NCBI GenBank assembly: GCA_037178625.1
Contig: CM074128.1
Span: 4,836,001-4,900,000 of the forward strand
Direction of reading: 5' to 3'
DNA from: Skeletonema tropicum
Taxonomy: Eukaryota > Bacillariophyta > Thalassiosirophyceae > Thalassiosirales > Thalassiosiraceae
DNA: 64,000 bases
In this document: positions 21,038 to 30,404 of the stretch, in pieces
Layout of the letters: each line of letters begins with the position of its first letter
Numbering within the stretch: position 1 is the stretch's first letter
Translations under genes and position numbers: made by a program
The notes under the pieces: generated by a model
The model's input: only the letters and a program-made list of their open reading frames with translations
Databases searched by the model: none
Told to the model about the DNA's origin: nothing

Positions 21038-22126
21038 ATGCATATGCCGTGGAAAATCGTCTTGTCAGTGGCCGGGGTCTTCTCTTCGTCACTCTCCCAT
21101 GTACAAGCAGACGCGATTGGATTTGGTGCTTCTTCGTTTCTTAACCATCGAGGCACACCTGCATCTTTCCTATCTCTTCCCAGATCTACATCTCGATCTC
21201 GCAGCAATGGTCTCAAAAGACAACAGCATCAAAAAATCATCGCGCTGAAGATACCTCGAGGAGGGCAACAATCGCCACACCCGCTAAGGACGTACTCGAC
21301 TGCATTATTTGATGGATCTATCTTGTCAGCAGCAACATCGTCGCCTTTTCTACAATACAACATCGTCGTATTCTTGGTAAACCTTCTCGGGATGATGTTT
21401 AGCTTGATATTTCCAGGGATGCAATATCACTTAGACTTGTTAGGGACAGGTTCCTTTGCTGTTGCATCATCCTACATGTTGCTAATCAACGGCGTCAATT
21501 CATCACTGCTGCGGGTACAACTTTCGAGCTGGGCAGTGATTCTTTGGGCAACAAAACTAGCAGCCTTTCTATTCTACAGGGCACTTCAAGTGAAAGAAGA
21601 TGCAAGATTGGAATCTACACTGTCGACGAAATCTGGAGTAGTCTTCTTTTGGTTGATTTCATTCTTTTGGGGTGTGATTTCTTCTTTGCCTCATTCTCTT
21701 GGGATTGTATCGTCTCTGGAGGGCAATGATATTGGTTTGTACTCTGGCACAATCATCTACACTGCGGGTTTGTTAATGGAGAGCATAGCGGACTATCAAA
21801 AGTGGACTTGGAAACAATCCAATCCAGGTAAATTTTGCCGGAATGGGCTGTGGTCGGTTTCTCAACATCCTAACTTTGCTGGGAACATTTTAATCTGGAC
21901 AGGAATTGCTATTATGAATGTGCCAAGTTTGAGTTGGCAACTTGTTCCGATTGCGTGTCTATCACCTCTTATACTGTGGAATTTCTTCTTGGGACAAGCG
22001 CAAGGATCTATTACGTCAGGTGTGGAATTGGCATTGGAGAAGTATGGAGATGACCCTGGTTATAGTGACTATATCGAAAATGTTCCCCTGCTTTTTCCGG
22101 ACTTGAAGAGGTTGCTTGTAAAATAG
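21038..22126 (+). CDS. DUF1295 / steroid 5-alpha-reductase-like membrane protein
   Basis: A single-exon 362-aa protein. After a signal-like N-terminus (KIVLSVAGVFSSSLSHVQA) and a Ser/Arg-rich stretch come several hydrophobic helices. The diagnostic C-terminal motif is FCRNGLWSVSQHPNFAGNI, where the conserved N-G-L-W-x-x-S-R/Q-H-P-N-Y/F signature of DUF1295 proteins lies; this resembles the NADPH-binding end of 3-oxo-5-alpha-steroid 4-dehydrogenases and isoprenylcysteine methyltransferases. The ending YSDYIENVPLLFPDLKRL also fits the family. Substrate not predictable. The start is the first of two near-adjacent Mets (MHMPW). Confidence 0.85.
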   Translation: MHMPWKIVLSVAGVFSSSLSHVQADAIGFGASSFLNHRGTPASFLSLPRSTSRSRSNGLKRQQHQKIIALKIPRGGQQSPHPLRTYSTALFDGSILSAATSSPFLQYNIVVFLVNLLGMMFSLIFPGMQYHLDLLGTGSFAVASSYMLLINGVNSSLLRVQLSSWAVILWATKLAAFLFYRALQVKEDARLESTLSTKSGVVFFWLISFFWGVISSLPHSLGIVSSLEGNDIGLYSGTIIYTAGLLMESIADYQKWTWKQSNPGKFCRNGLWSVSQHPNFAGNILIWTGIAIMNVPSLSWQLVPIACLSPLILWNFFLGQAQGSITSGVELALEKYGDDPGYSDYIENVPLLFPDLKRLLVK

Positions 22127-22333
22127 CCAGGTTTGATTGAATATGATGCACTCGAATCTGTGTTGATAATCTGTGTTGATAAGAAGGAACGAACTCACAC
22201 TCACTCTTCTACAGTATGGTACACGGCTCTAAAATCAAAAGGAACTAGGATCCAAGACAGCTATACATAGAAAGTTAAGTCGCAAACATTATTAAAGAGA
22301 TTACACAAGACCATTACAGTTACAAAACACAGC

Positions 22334-23752
22334 TTACACCGGCCGAAAACTCAGTGATTCACTGGAGTTGTCATCACCAAAGTTGAATTCCCCACCCGAC
22401 TGCTGCATCTCGAAAGAAAGTCTCTTTGATTTCCTTTCCCTCACTTTCATCGCAACCTTCCCCCCAATAATCACGATAATCACCAAGAAGATGTAGCCCA
22501 GATACACAATTCCCCAATCTGTAGTACTGAACCGCTTCGAAAATAACCCCAGTCCACTGTGCACTTGATATGTCCCCAATGCAAAGATCAAAAGACCACA
22601 CCCAGCATGACTCAGATACCAAAGCGTCCTTGTCGTCAAACTCTTTGTTTGACTCCTGTGGATCGCTCCGGGAGTACGATCGTTTAAATCATCGGTGATG
22701 AACTCCCGCGGCGGACGCAAAAAGCCATTGGCTGTCTGAAAACTAACCAATAACAACAGAAGCAGTCCAACAATGTGATGAGCCTCCTTCAAATGACCCT
22801 CGCTTGCATCACCCATACCATTCAAGGTGGCAAACGCAATTCCAACTGTAAAGAAAGTCAGGGCAAATGTGGTAACGTTGAGAAATACGTGAATGTAGAT
22901 CCAATATCCTGGAATCAAATCACGAAAGAACGCCGAAGATATGGCCGAGGGGACCAAGAGACCGAATATGGTGGTCCCAATGGCACCGTGAGCCACCCAT
23001 TTCCTTTGTTGATCGTTAGAGTAAGTCTTGAGTGGGACAGCTTTTGTACTGCTGCCAAGAGTAGTTTCTTCTCCTTCCCATTTGGCCTCTTCTACTAATT
23101 CTTTGGCCGTTTCTTCAACATCCACCTCCTCAGTCATTCCAGTTCCATCAACAGCATCTGACTCCACTTCTCCGTCTGGTGTATCATCATACGGTTTCAT
23201 CATATCGCCGGGAGCAATGGCGTCAACACCGTCGTACACGATTTCTGGAACCACCTGTTCCACGGGTTCTTCTTCTGGCTGAGGGTTCACTGGCGTATCA
23301 TCATAATCCTTTGGAAGTTGATTGGTCCCAAGATTCATACCAAAATCATCATACACGACTTCTGGCACCTTGTTGTCTCCCCTACCTGCTACATCTCCTC
23401 CACCACCACCACCATCAAGGGCATACATCATATCATCAGGTGCATTATCCGGCACATTGTAATCAGCCTTCTCTGGAAAATCTTTACTGTCAAAATGATC
23501 TTCCATCAGAGCTGGATCATCAAATTGATACTCCGCTTCTAAATTATCATCTGTCATGACTGCAGCCTCATCTGTTGCGTCGATGACTCCTTCATTATCA
23601 TCTGCTTCGCCAGTGTTCTGCAGTTGCCGTCGAAGTGGGCTGGTGGTTTGTAATATCGCCGATTCTGTAGCGGCCAAAAAAGTGCACAAGAGAAGCAAGC
23701 TGAGTGCTGCTAATTGATTGCGGCTTCTGTGCTTTGACTTCCACATGGTCAT
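22334..23752 (-). CDS. Cytochrome b561-domain membrane protein, copy 1
   Basis: A 472-aa protein: signal peptide (LAALSLLLLCTFLAATESA), a ~200-residue acidic Asp/Glu/Pro-rich ectodomain, then a b561-type domain. The four haem-binding His candidates are in KWVAHGAIG, YWIYIHVFLN, LKEAHHIVGLLLL and LWYLSHAGCGLL, in separate helices as expected for a transmembrane ferrireductase-type di-haem protein. FQTANGFLRPP and RTLWYLSHAGCG are family-like. A basic cytosolic tail (VRERKSKRLS) ends in SLSFRPV. Related proteins move electrons across membranes, often from ascorbate to ferric iron; the actual donor is unknown here. Its promoter region carries a 310-bp MITE absent from copy 2. Confidence 0.85.
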   Translation of the reverse strand: MTMWKSKHRSRNQLAALSLLLLCTFLAATESAILQTTSPLRRQLQNTGEADDNEGVIDATDEAAVMTDDNLEAEYQFDDPALMEDHFDSKDFPEKADYNVPDNAPDDMMYALDGGGGGGDVAGRGDNKVPEVVYDDFGMNLGTNQLPKDYDDTPVNPQPEEEPVEQVVPEIVYDGVDAIAPGDMMKPYDDTPDGEVESDAVDGTGMTEEVDVEETAKELVEEAKWEGEETTLGSSTKAVPLKTYSNDQQRKWVAHGAIGTTIFGLLVPSAISSAFFRDLIPGYWIYIHVFLNVTTFALTFFTVGIAFATLNGMGDASEGHLKEAHHIVGLLLLLLVSFQTANGFLRPPREFITDDLNDRTPGAIHRSQTKSLTTRTLWYLSHAGCGLLIFALGTYQVHSGLGLFSKRFSTTDWGIVYLGYIFLVIIVIIGGKVAMKVRERKSKRLSFEMQQSGGEFNFGDDNSSESLSFRPV

Positions 23753-23923
23753 CGCTGTATGATAGAGTAGCTGTTTGCCTGCGGTTGCTACCTGAGAACA
23801 CTACCTACTGTTTAACTTCTCCTCTACTTATTCTCCTCTACTTACTTATGACCGTGTCGACTATCTTTTGGATTCGTAGGCCTTGGTCGTTCGTGACTAA
23901 CTCGGCAAGCAACAGGTAAAGTG

Positions 23924-24233
23924 TAGAGGTCCATCCCGAACCGTCCCGTCACCCTATCCGGTTTCCGGAGCGGGACGGGGTCCGACGGGACGGATAATCC
24001 GGTTTTGGTTAGTTGTGTATAATTATGGGTATTTTGACGAAATAATGGGGATAACAGTCTTACTAAACACCCGAATGGAGTTCGCTACTTTGAGAAATAC
24101 GCGTCTTGGGCGCGAATTCGGTCAAAAAACCAAACCCGGATCACCCGGATCGGGGTTTGATGGGACAGATTGGATTATCCGGTCGAAAAAATCCCGTCCC
24201 GTCCCGGCCGTCCCGGTTCGGGATGGACCTCTA
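23924..24233. mobile_element. hAT-type MITE, 310 bp, with perfect 8-bp target duplication
   Basis: The ends are a 20-bp inverted repeat, TAGAGGTCCATCCCGAACCG and its complement, and the flanks are identical 8-bp direct repeats GTAAAGTG at 23916-23923 and 24234-24241. An 8-bp duplication, terminal TAGAGGT sequence and many subterminal CCCGTCC/CGGGACGG words are hallmarks of non-autonomous hAT elements. There is no coding capacity. It lies about 170 bp upstream of the b561 copy 1 start. Confidence 0.93.
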
Positions 24234-24352
24234 GTAAAGTGCAAGCACGGGAACGTGCAAGCAAGAGCTATGTAGCGATGGTTGATTATCGACACCCTTT
24301 ATGTGCATCTTTACCTGACGGACCGCGACTCAGATGTCTGATCGTGTGATGT

Positions 24353-24813
24353 TCCACCAATCATCACGCCATACATCAGAACCAGAAAGTACAGGAGTAG
24401 AGGATACATCGCGGGAGGGTACGTCACGACGAAGAGCGAGGCCAGTTCTTCGTTAGTATGTATAATCAAGAAGAGGTGAACAATAATATACAATTAGAAA
24501 ACAGGGTTTGTGTATCTGTTGTGTATATCATCAAGAGCGGAATCAAACATGACACTTGCAGGGAGAGATGGGGTTTGTTTGGAGAGAGAGAGATAGAGAG
24601 GAGATCACATCATAGAATGTGTGTACTCGTGTGTCTGAGGGTGGAAGGGACTGATAAGAGTTCAGACACATGCTTGAATTGTTGGAGATCTTCATCGGAG
24701 ATTTTCAAAATTCAAATTTGAAGAATCTCTGGATGGTAATGTCCAACAATACATCATTCTGGATGTCTCCTCTCTCCACTCTCGACCAATGTCCACCTCA
24801 ATGATCTCTCCCT
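24353..24813. repeat. Duplicate of the 32283-32727 segment
   Basis: From ACCAATCATCACGCC at 24351 to CAATGATCTCTCCC near 24813, this stretch matches 32283-32727 almost base for base, with small indels (an extra GGGGTTTGTTTG stretch here and an altered GAGAG run). In its original place the sequence is part of exon 2 and most of intron 1 of the Gly/Tyr-rich gene. Here it forms the intergenic DNA and the 3' end of b561 copy 2. Confidence 0.93.
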
Positions 24814-25995
24814 CGCAACCTTCCCCCCAATAATCACGATAATCACCAAGAAGATGTAGCCCAGATACACAATTGACCAATCTGTAGTACCGAACCGCTT
24901 CGAAAACAACCCCAGTCCGCTGTGCACTTGATATGTCCCCAATGCAAAGATCAAAAGACCACACCCAGCATGACTCAGATACCAAAGCGTCCTTGTCGTC
25001 AAACTCTTTGTTTGACTCCTGTGGATCGCTCCGGGAGTACGATCGTTTAAATCATCGGTGATGAACTCCTTCGACGGACGCAAAAAGCCATTGGCTGTCT
25101 GAAAACTAACCAATAACAACAGAAGCAGTCCAACAATGTGATGAGTTTCCTTCAAATGACCCTCGCTTGCATCACCCATACCATTCAAGGTGGCAAACGC
25201 AATTCCAACTGTAAAGAAAGTCAGGGCAAATGTGGTAACGTTCAGAAATATGTGAATGTAGATCCAATATCCTCGCATAAAATCACGAAAGAACGCCGAA
25301 GATATGGCTGAGGGGACCAAGAGGCCGAATATGGTGGTCCCAATGGCACCGTGAGCTACCCATTTCCTTTGTTGATCGTCGGAGTAAGTCTTGAGTGCTT
25401 CTCCGTCTGGTGTATCCCTATCATTATAAGGTTTCATCTTATCGCCGGGAGCAATGGCGTAACCACCGTCGTGCACGATTTCTGGAACAACTTGTTCCAC
25501 GGGTTCTTCTTCTGGCTGAGGGTTCACTGGCGTATCATCATAATCCTTTGGAAGTTGATTCGCCCCAAGATTCATACCAAAATCATCATACACGACTTCT
25601 GGCACCTTGTTGTCTCCCCTATCTGCCACATCTCCACCACCACCACCACCACCACCAAGGGCATACATCATATCATCAGGTGCATTATCCGGCACATTGT
25701 AATCCGCCTTCTCTGGAAAATCTTTACTGTCAAAATGATCTTCCATAAGAGCTGCGTCATCAAATTGATACTCCGCCTCTAAAGTGTCATCTGTCATGAC
25801 TGCAGCCTCATCTTTTGCGTCGATGACTCCTTCATCATTATCTTCTGCTTCGCCGGTGTTCTGCAATTGCCGTCGAAGTGGGCTGGTGGTTTGTAATATC
25901 GCCGATTCTGTAGCGGCCAAAAAAGAGCACAAAAGAAGCAAGCTGAGTGCTGCTAATTGATTGCGGCTGCTGTGCCTTGACTTCCACATGGTCAT
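24754..25995 (-). CDS. Cytochrome b561-domain protein, copy 2, with a foreign C-terminus
   Basis: A 413-aa tandem paralogue of the 22334-23752 gene, near-identical in signal peptide and b561 domain with all four candidate haem His residues kept. Two differences matter. About 44 residues of the acidic linker are missing: copy 2 goes from DTPDGEA straight to LKTYSDDQQRKW. And after VIIGGKVA the native basic tail is replaced by RERSLRWTLVESGERRHPE, encoded by DNA copied from 32.7 kb. The junction is at the bases AATGATCTCTCCC/TCGCAACC near 24813-24816. The membrane domain is complete, so the protein could still function, with a new cytosolic tail. Confidence 0.85.
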   Translation of the reverse strand: MTMWKSRHSSRNQLAALSLLLLCSFLAATESAILQTTSPLRRQLQNTGEAEDNDEGVIDAKDEAAVMTDDTLEAEYQFDDAALMEDHFDSKDFPEKADYNVPDNAPDDMMYALGGGGGGGGDVADRGDNKVPEVVYDDFGMNLGANQLPKDYDDTPVNPQPEEEPVEQVVPEIVHDGGYAIAPGDKMKPYNDRDTPDGEALKTYSDDQQRKWVAHGAIGTTIFGLLVPSAISSAFFRDFMRGYWIYIHIFLNVTTFALTFFTVGIAFATLNGMGDASEGHLKETHHIVGLLLLLLVSFQTANGFLRPSKEFITDDLNDRTPGAIHRSQTKSLTTRTLWYLSHAGCGLLIFALGTYQVHSGLGLFSKRFGTTDWSIVYLGYIFLVIIVIIGGKVARERSLRWTLVESGERRHPE

Positions 25996-26311
25996 CGCTG
26001 TATGATAGAGTAGCTGTTTGCTTCCGCTTATATTGCTAAGTACCTGAGAACACTACTGGCCACTTCTTAATAACTTCTCTATGACCGTGTCCATTATCTA
26101 TGTCTATGTCAATTGATCTTTGCGTTCGTGATTCGGCAAAGTGCAAGCAAGATGTTGATTCGACACTTTACCTGTGGCTGACCGCGACTCAGATGCCAGA
26201 TTTAGAGATGTTCTCCCACGGACAGGAGTTTTCCTCACATTTTGATTTTGACCACTCATTTTTCATGAACCCTGAGAATAGGGCAAATAAGTACGTAGGA
26301 ATTCCATACAT

Positions 26312-26552
26312 GCCTGTCCCCCGTTTTTTTTTGGTTCCGACGATCTCCACTTTTTGCTCTCCACCGCCGCAGCCACAAAGATCCGCCCTCCCGTAGTATC
26401 ATATTACCACCCATACCATAGGGCACACACAACGCATAATAACTTGATAACATACTGTCCCCTACAGAATTTTCCGTAGAATTCAACGGCGGCCGCCGAT
26501 TTGTTACGTTTGCAGCGGTTTTATTTACGTATCGTCATAAAGCTGACGGTGC
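26312..26552. repeat. Left terminal inverted repeat
   Basis: Begins GCCTGTCCCCCG at 26312 and ends AGCTGACGGTGC at 26552. It is the reverse complement of 30405-30646 apart from a few substitutions and one-base indels. It includes GGGCACACACAACGC and the homopolymer T run at 26324-26332. It provides the upstream region of the transposase gene. Confidence 0.95.
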
Positions 26553-26581
26553 TTTTTCTTATCATCATCGCATCTTTCATC

Positions 26582-28618
26582 ATGGTTTCGACCAAACAAT
26601 TGTCTCCCAAGACTCCGAAGGTAGGAAAGAAGCGCCGATCAACAAAAGTTACTCCCTCTCCTGTGGCAGTGAAAAAGAAAAAGAATGCATGTGACTGCAA
26701 TTGGAAAGATTGCGCTAAACTTCTGGCAATTTTTAACAAAAACAAACACCCTGACTTTGCTGGCAGATGCATCAATATTGAAGTGTCCGACACAGTCAAT
26801 GCATTGAATTTTATTAATTGTGCATGTAAAAACCTTGGTATTTCCGTATCCGACTACAAAGAACTAAAACAGAAAGCAACAGATGACTCTAATATGAAAC
26901 GGACACGTGCAACACACACGGAGGGAGGGAGGAGGAAGAAGAACAACATATTCATTGCACGGCATCACTTCAAGCCTGGGCTATGGAGAATGAAAAAAGC
27001 GAGTAAGAAAAAGTGGCAATGGCTTCAGCCCATATCATCAGACGACGTTAAAAAATACAAAGTGTTGGCTGATAACTACACAACCGACAAAGTTGTACGG
27101 TTCGATCCGGACATATCCAACAAACTACAAAATGGGAGAGAGAAGAAAGTCGACTGTGAATCAGAGGAGGGGAGACTGTATATCAAAGCGCCATGCGCTA
27201 CAAAGGAGGATGTGCGGCAGATTGCAGAACCTCGTCAAGGACTTGACAGCAACACTCTTGATGAAAAGAGGGAAGCTGCACTTACAGCAGAGGAAATGAA
27301 AGCAACGATTGCTTCAAAGGATGCAATGATTGAAACGCTGCGAAAGCAACTAGAACAATCCAATGCAGAGAAGAAAAAGAAAGATGACGAACTAAAGCGA
27401 ATAAAATTACAAAAGGATGTTGCAAAGTCACAAAAGAAAGCTGTGCAGAAAAGTATCAAAAGAACGACGGCCAAGCATGCTGAGGATGTTGCAAACATTG
27501 CGGTGGAACTGCAGGAATCCACTATTTTGCAAGAAGCAAAGGAGATCGTCTTGAACGCTGGTGGTCTGTCAAGGTTAACACTATTTAGTGACCGATTTCA
27601 CAACAAAAACAAACATGCAGCAAAGGTTCTGTTTGGGTATGAAAGTTGGGACGAAACAAAGCAATACTTGCGTGTTCACTTCCCGAAGGAGATTGAAGCC
27701 GACTTCAACATGGATAACATCATATTCACAACTAACAGGAAGAGGAAGAAGTCAAAGGAAAAGTCAAACCAGTTCAAGATGCCAAATCTTCATCAGTTTG
27801 AGAAGGCTCTTATCTGCCGAATGTTCCTTCACCGTATCAGTGACCAACAAATGATTGCATTGATGTTGGCTCGCCACCGAACGACTATTAGCAATATACT
27901 GTACGAGTGGGGACCAAAGTGGGGTGAATTAGGAGATGATTTATGCAATCTTGACATTACTGAGGAATATCTTGAAGTCGAGCTTCCCAATAAATTAGTT
28001 GAGAATGGATACCCAAAAGTTGTTATGATTGATGGAAAGGATGTTACTATTGGCACAAAAGTTAATGATGGCACCGCAAGTAGAGTCACTTTCAGCTCCA
28101 AGACGGACTGTGATGCAGCCCGATGTTTGACTTGGTCCACAGCTGCGGGACTTGTATTTGAACATACGCCATTGTTTGGGGCCCGTGCATCAGAAACAAA
28201 GCTACAGCGTCTCTGGGGATCACTCGGACGTAAGTGTGCACCAGTGGAGGAGTGGAAAGATATTGCCAAGCAACGGGACGAACTGTCAATTGTTCCAAAT
28301 GAAGATAGGCATTACAATGCGTTAAATAATGTCCTCAAGTATGAAGATTTCAAAAGCCTCATTGATGAAGTTTGCAATGAATTGCTTGGTGACGAAGATG
28401 CGCCACACGACGATGTGTTGATTACTGGGAATGCAACAGGTTTGGATCGGCTTGGTCTTCTAAAAACTTTGGAGTGCGACGAGAAAGAAGCAGAAAACGG
28501 TGACAAAGATGCAACAAATGAAAAGGAGAGTACTGCGTTAGTGACTGATGCAGTAGAATGGTTCAAACAACGCAAGGCAATGAACTTGGCAGAAGAGATT
28601 TCTCCTGCAAAAGAGTGA
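26582..28618 (+). CDS. DDE-type transposase-like protein
   Basis: A 678-aa protein. The N-terminus is basic (KVGKKRRSTK, KKKKN), followed by a Cys-containing segment CDCNWKDCAKLLAIF and later INCACKNLG, possibly a zinc-binding DNA-recognition module. Residues near 245-320 form a Lys/Glu coiled coil. Next come an LSRLTLFSDRF segment, a helix-turn-helix-like stretch (DQQMIALMLARHRTTISNILYEW) and a catalytic-core pattern: PKVVMIDGKDVTIG, then CLTWSTAAGLVFEHTPLFGARASETKLQ. This order resembles eukaryotic IS4EU/ISL2EU- or Harbinger-like transposases, where an HTH precedes VIDG and G-x-x-SD motifs. The usual second acidic position reads SET rather than SD. The third acidic residue cannot be assigned with confidence. 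Start chosen at the first ATG inside the repeat end. Confidence 0.72.
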   Translation: MVSTKQLSPKTPKVGKKRRSTKVTPSPVAVKKKKNACDCNWKDCAKLLAIFNKNKHPDFAGRCINIEVSDTVNALNFINCACKNLGISVSDYKELKQKATDDSNMKRTRATHTEGGRRKKNNIFIARHHFKPGLWRMKKASKKKWQWLQPISSDDVKKYKVLADNYTTDKVVRFDPDISNKLQNGREKKVDCESEEGRLYIKAPCATKEDVRQIAEPRQGLDSNTLDEKREAALTAEEMKATIASKDAMIETLRKQLEQSNAEKKKKDDELKRIKLQKDVAKSQKKAVQKSIKRTTAKHAEDVANIAVELQESTILQEAKEIVLNAGGLSRLTLFSDRFHNKNKHAAKVLFGYESWDETKQYLRVHFPKEIEADFNMDNIIFTTNRKRKKSKEKSNQFKMPNLHQFEKALICRMFLHRISDQQMIALMLARHRTTISNILYEWGPKWGELGDDLCNLDITEEYLEVELPNKLVENGYPKVVMIDGKDVTIGTKVNDGTASRVTFSSKTDCDAARCLTWSTAAGLVFEHTPLFGARASETKLQRLWGSLGRKCAPVEEWKDIAKQRDELSIVPNEDRHYNALNNVLKYEDFKSLIDEVCNELLGDEDAPHDDVLITGNATGLDRLGLLKTLECDEKEAENGDKDATNEKESTALVTDAVEWFKQRKAMNLAEEISPAKE

Positions 28619-30379
28619 TCCATCTTCGCAACTGCATGTTGACAGTGGGGATGATAGAAAGTCCCCGTCCTTCTTATCTTCAAAGACGGCATGGATGGTA
28701 TGGATGACAGGTCGGACAGAACTCAGAGCTTCGCAGCGCAATAGCAGGCAAGATGAATTGTCTATTTTGGATGTCACATTGCAACATTGGATAGAGCGTG
28801 GATTGATGTTTCCTCCTTTCAAGAGTAGTATTGCTCGTGATCTCATTCCTGGAAGGGCTCCATCCAACTTCTCTTCCATGTAGCTGTCACTTACATCTCT
28901 AACGAGTTTTGCAATTGTGTAGTAGTCTTTGTCCCAAGAGTCAAACTTATTGTTAGCAATTCGTGCCTCTAACGCCTCAAATCCGTTGTACTTTCCCATT
29001 AGAAACTTGATACTAGGAGGAAGCACAGGTTTGTTGTTAGCTAATGCCCACCGTACATTCCGCTCGATAATTGATCTCGACTCCTTCTGAAGTGTTTTAA
29101 TCCCTCTTGACTGCAGCCAAAGTATTAGACACAATCGCGGTTGTGCTTCAAGTGGAACCTTTTCAAAGTCAAGGCGGGCAAATGTTGGAAGCGGCTCACT
29201 TGTTGCAACAGTTGCATTATCAGCAGCAGAATAACAGGGGCCACGCTCCTCATCAACTGGCTTCCCAGTCAATGGTACGACATTGCGTACATGGTAAACG
29301 TCATCGTATTGATGCGGGGTGATGGCAGCATCTCTGTCGAAGGCGATTTGAAGATATGATTCTAAATCGTCAACACCTTCTGGCAATGGAGTCAATGGTA
29401 CAACCGACACATTCCCGGTACTCTGACATTTCTGAAATACCGGTGCATGCAAGAGGTAACGGCGTGCTGCTTCGTAATCTGCCGCATAATTGTCGGGTGC
29501 ATTCTTATTTGTAGCCCCCAATGTCTTCACCCACTCCTCGCGGTCACTTGCTGCGGCTAGTTTATCAATCAATCCACCATCTTTCAGAACAGTCTTCTTT
29601 CCAACTAAGCGGATGTTTGGATGGTAATCATTACCTAGGAGCAGAGCGATGTCAACAATATTGTTGGGATGTTGTGCCAATTTAGACGATGTTTCTCGCT
29701 CAATGAATTCTTTCTTTTCGTAGATGCGTGAAAATAACTTTCCTGATTCTGTTTTCCATTTAGATAGAACCATCTCGCTGTTCAGGATAATCAGGTCGCC
29801 ATCCTCTGTCGCAATTGCGTCAACAACACCGTCCATCTCCAGCTTCCTCATCTGTTGGTCTGCCTCAAATAAAGAGCCAACCATCCAGATGCCTTTACTT
29901 GCCATCCAAGAAATAACTGCTGCATGATCGGCTGCGGTAGGATGCGCCTTTTTCATTCTACTTGCAATTGCTTGTTCCACCTCTTCTTCTTCAAAGTTAA
30001 GGGGTGCAGCATCATCTTGCAGTTGCAACACATCACACAAAAACTTATCATACTCTTCCCCACCTTTGTTGCGATCACCTTGCCTACGCAACTTCTCTCT
30101 ATTCTTTATTGGCGGCGCTTTCCCGTCAAATACGTAGCAGGGTATTACTCCTACATCAATCACCAGGTCGTGAAACTCTTGCACGTAGTCTAATATATCC
30201 GGAGATGCATAAGTTGGTTCGTTTGTTGAAGTCAGTTTCGTCAGCTCCTTGCCGTTTACCTTGTTCAATATGATTGCAGCATCGAAGGCAACTCTTTTCC
30301 CTTTCAAAATAGATAATGCTTGGTGTGGTTTGCTGCTAAAGCCACCCAAAGCATGCACCCAGAGGTGACGGACTGTCAT
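28538..30379 (-). CDS. FEN1/XPG-family structure-specific nuclease
   Basis: A 613-aa protein with the full set of XPG-family metal-binding acids: Asp33 (GKRVAFDAAI), Asp85 (CYVFDGKAPP), Glu172 and Asp174 (LFEADQQM), Asp193 and Asp195 (ATEDGDLI) and Asp251 (LLGNDYHPNI). The order of N and I regions and the following NIRLVGKK segment fit flap endonucleases, which cut branched DNA. After about residue 330 the sequence leaves the family, and the last ~100 residues, overlapping the 3' end of the transposase gene on the other strand, are Cys-rich and unlike a nuclease. It is not a normal host FEN1: there is no PCNA-binding QxxLxxFF tail and it lies within the inverted repeats. It probably acts in excision or repair of transposition intermediates. 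Confidence 0.85.
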   Translation of the reverse strand: MTVRHLWVHALGGFSSKPHQALSILKGKRVAFDAAIILNKVNGKELTKLTSTNEPTYASPDILDYVQEFHDLVIDVGVIPCYVFDGKAPPIKNREKLRRQGDRNKGGEEYDKFLCDVLQLQDDAAPLNFEEEEVEQAIASRMKKAHPTAADHAAVISWMASKGIWMVGSLFEADQQMRKLEMDGVVDAIATEDGDLIILNSEMVLSKWKTESGKLFSRIYEKKEFIERETSSKLAQHPNNIVDIALLLGNDYHPNIRLVGKKTVLKDGGLIDKLAAASDREEWVKTLGATNKNAPDNYAADYEAARRYLLHAPVFQKCQSTGNVSVVPLTPLPEGVDDLESYLQIAFDRDAAITPHQYDDVYHVRNVVPLTGKPVDEERGPCYSAADNATVATSEPLPTFARLDFEKVPLEAQPRLCLILWLQSRGIKTLQKESRSIIERNVRWALANNKPVLPPSIKFLMGKYNGFEALEARIANNKFDSWDKDYYTIAKLVRDVSDSYMEEKLDGALPGMRSRAILLLKGGNINPRSIQCCNVTSKIDNSSCLLLRCEALSSVRPVIHTIHAVFEDKKDGDFLSSPLSTCSCEDGSLFCRRNLFCQVHCLALFEPFYCISH

Positions 30380-30404
30380 CGGCGTGGAATAAATTAATTA
30401 TCAC

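Noticed and set aside
23028..23559. Plus-strand frames rich in His and Ser opposite b561 copy 1
   Set aside because: They are antisense shadows of the acidic Asp/Glu-rich ectodomain (GAT/GAA codons).
28538..30379. Host FEN1 gene that happens to lie here
   Set aside because: It is enclosed by the 241-bp inverted repeats, shares their promoter, lacks a PCNA-binding tail and has an unrelated C-terminal part.
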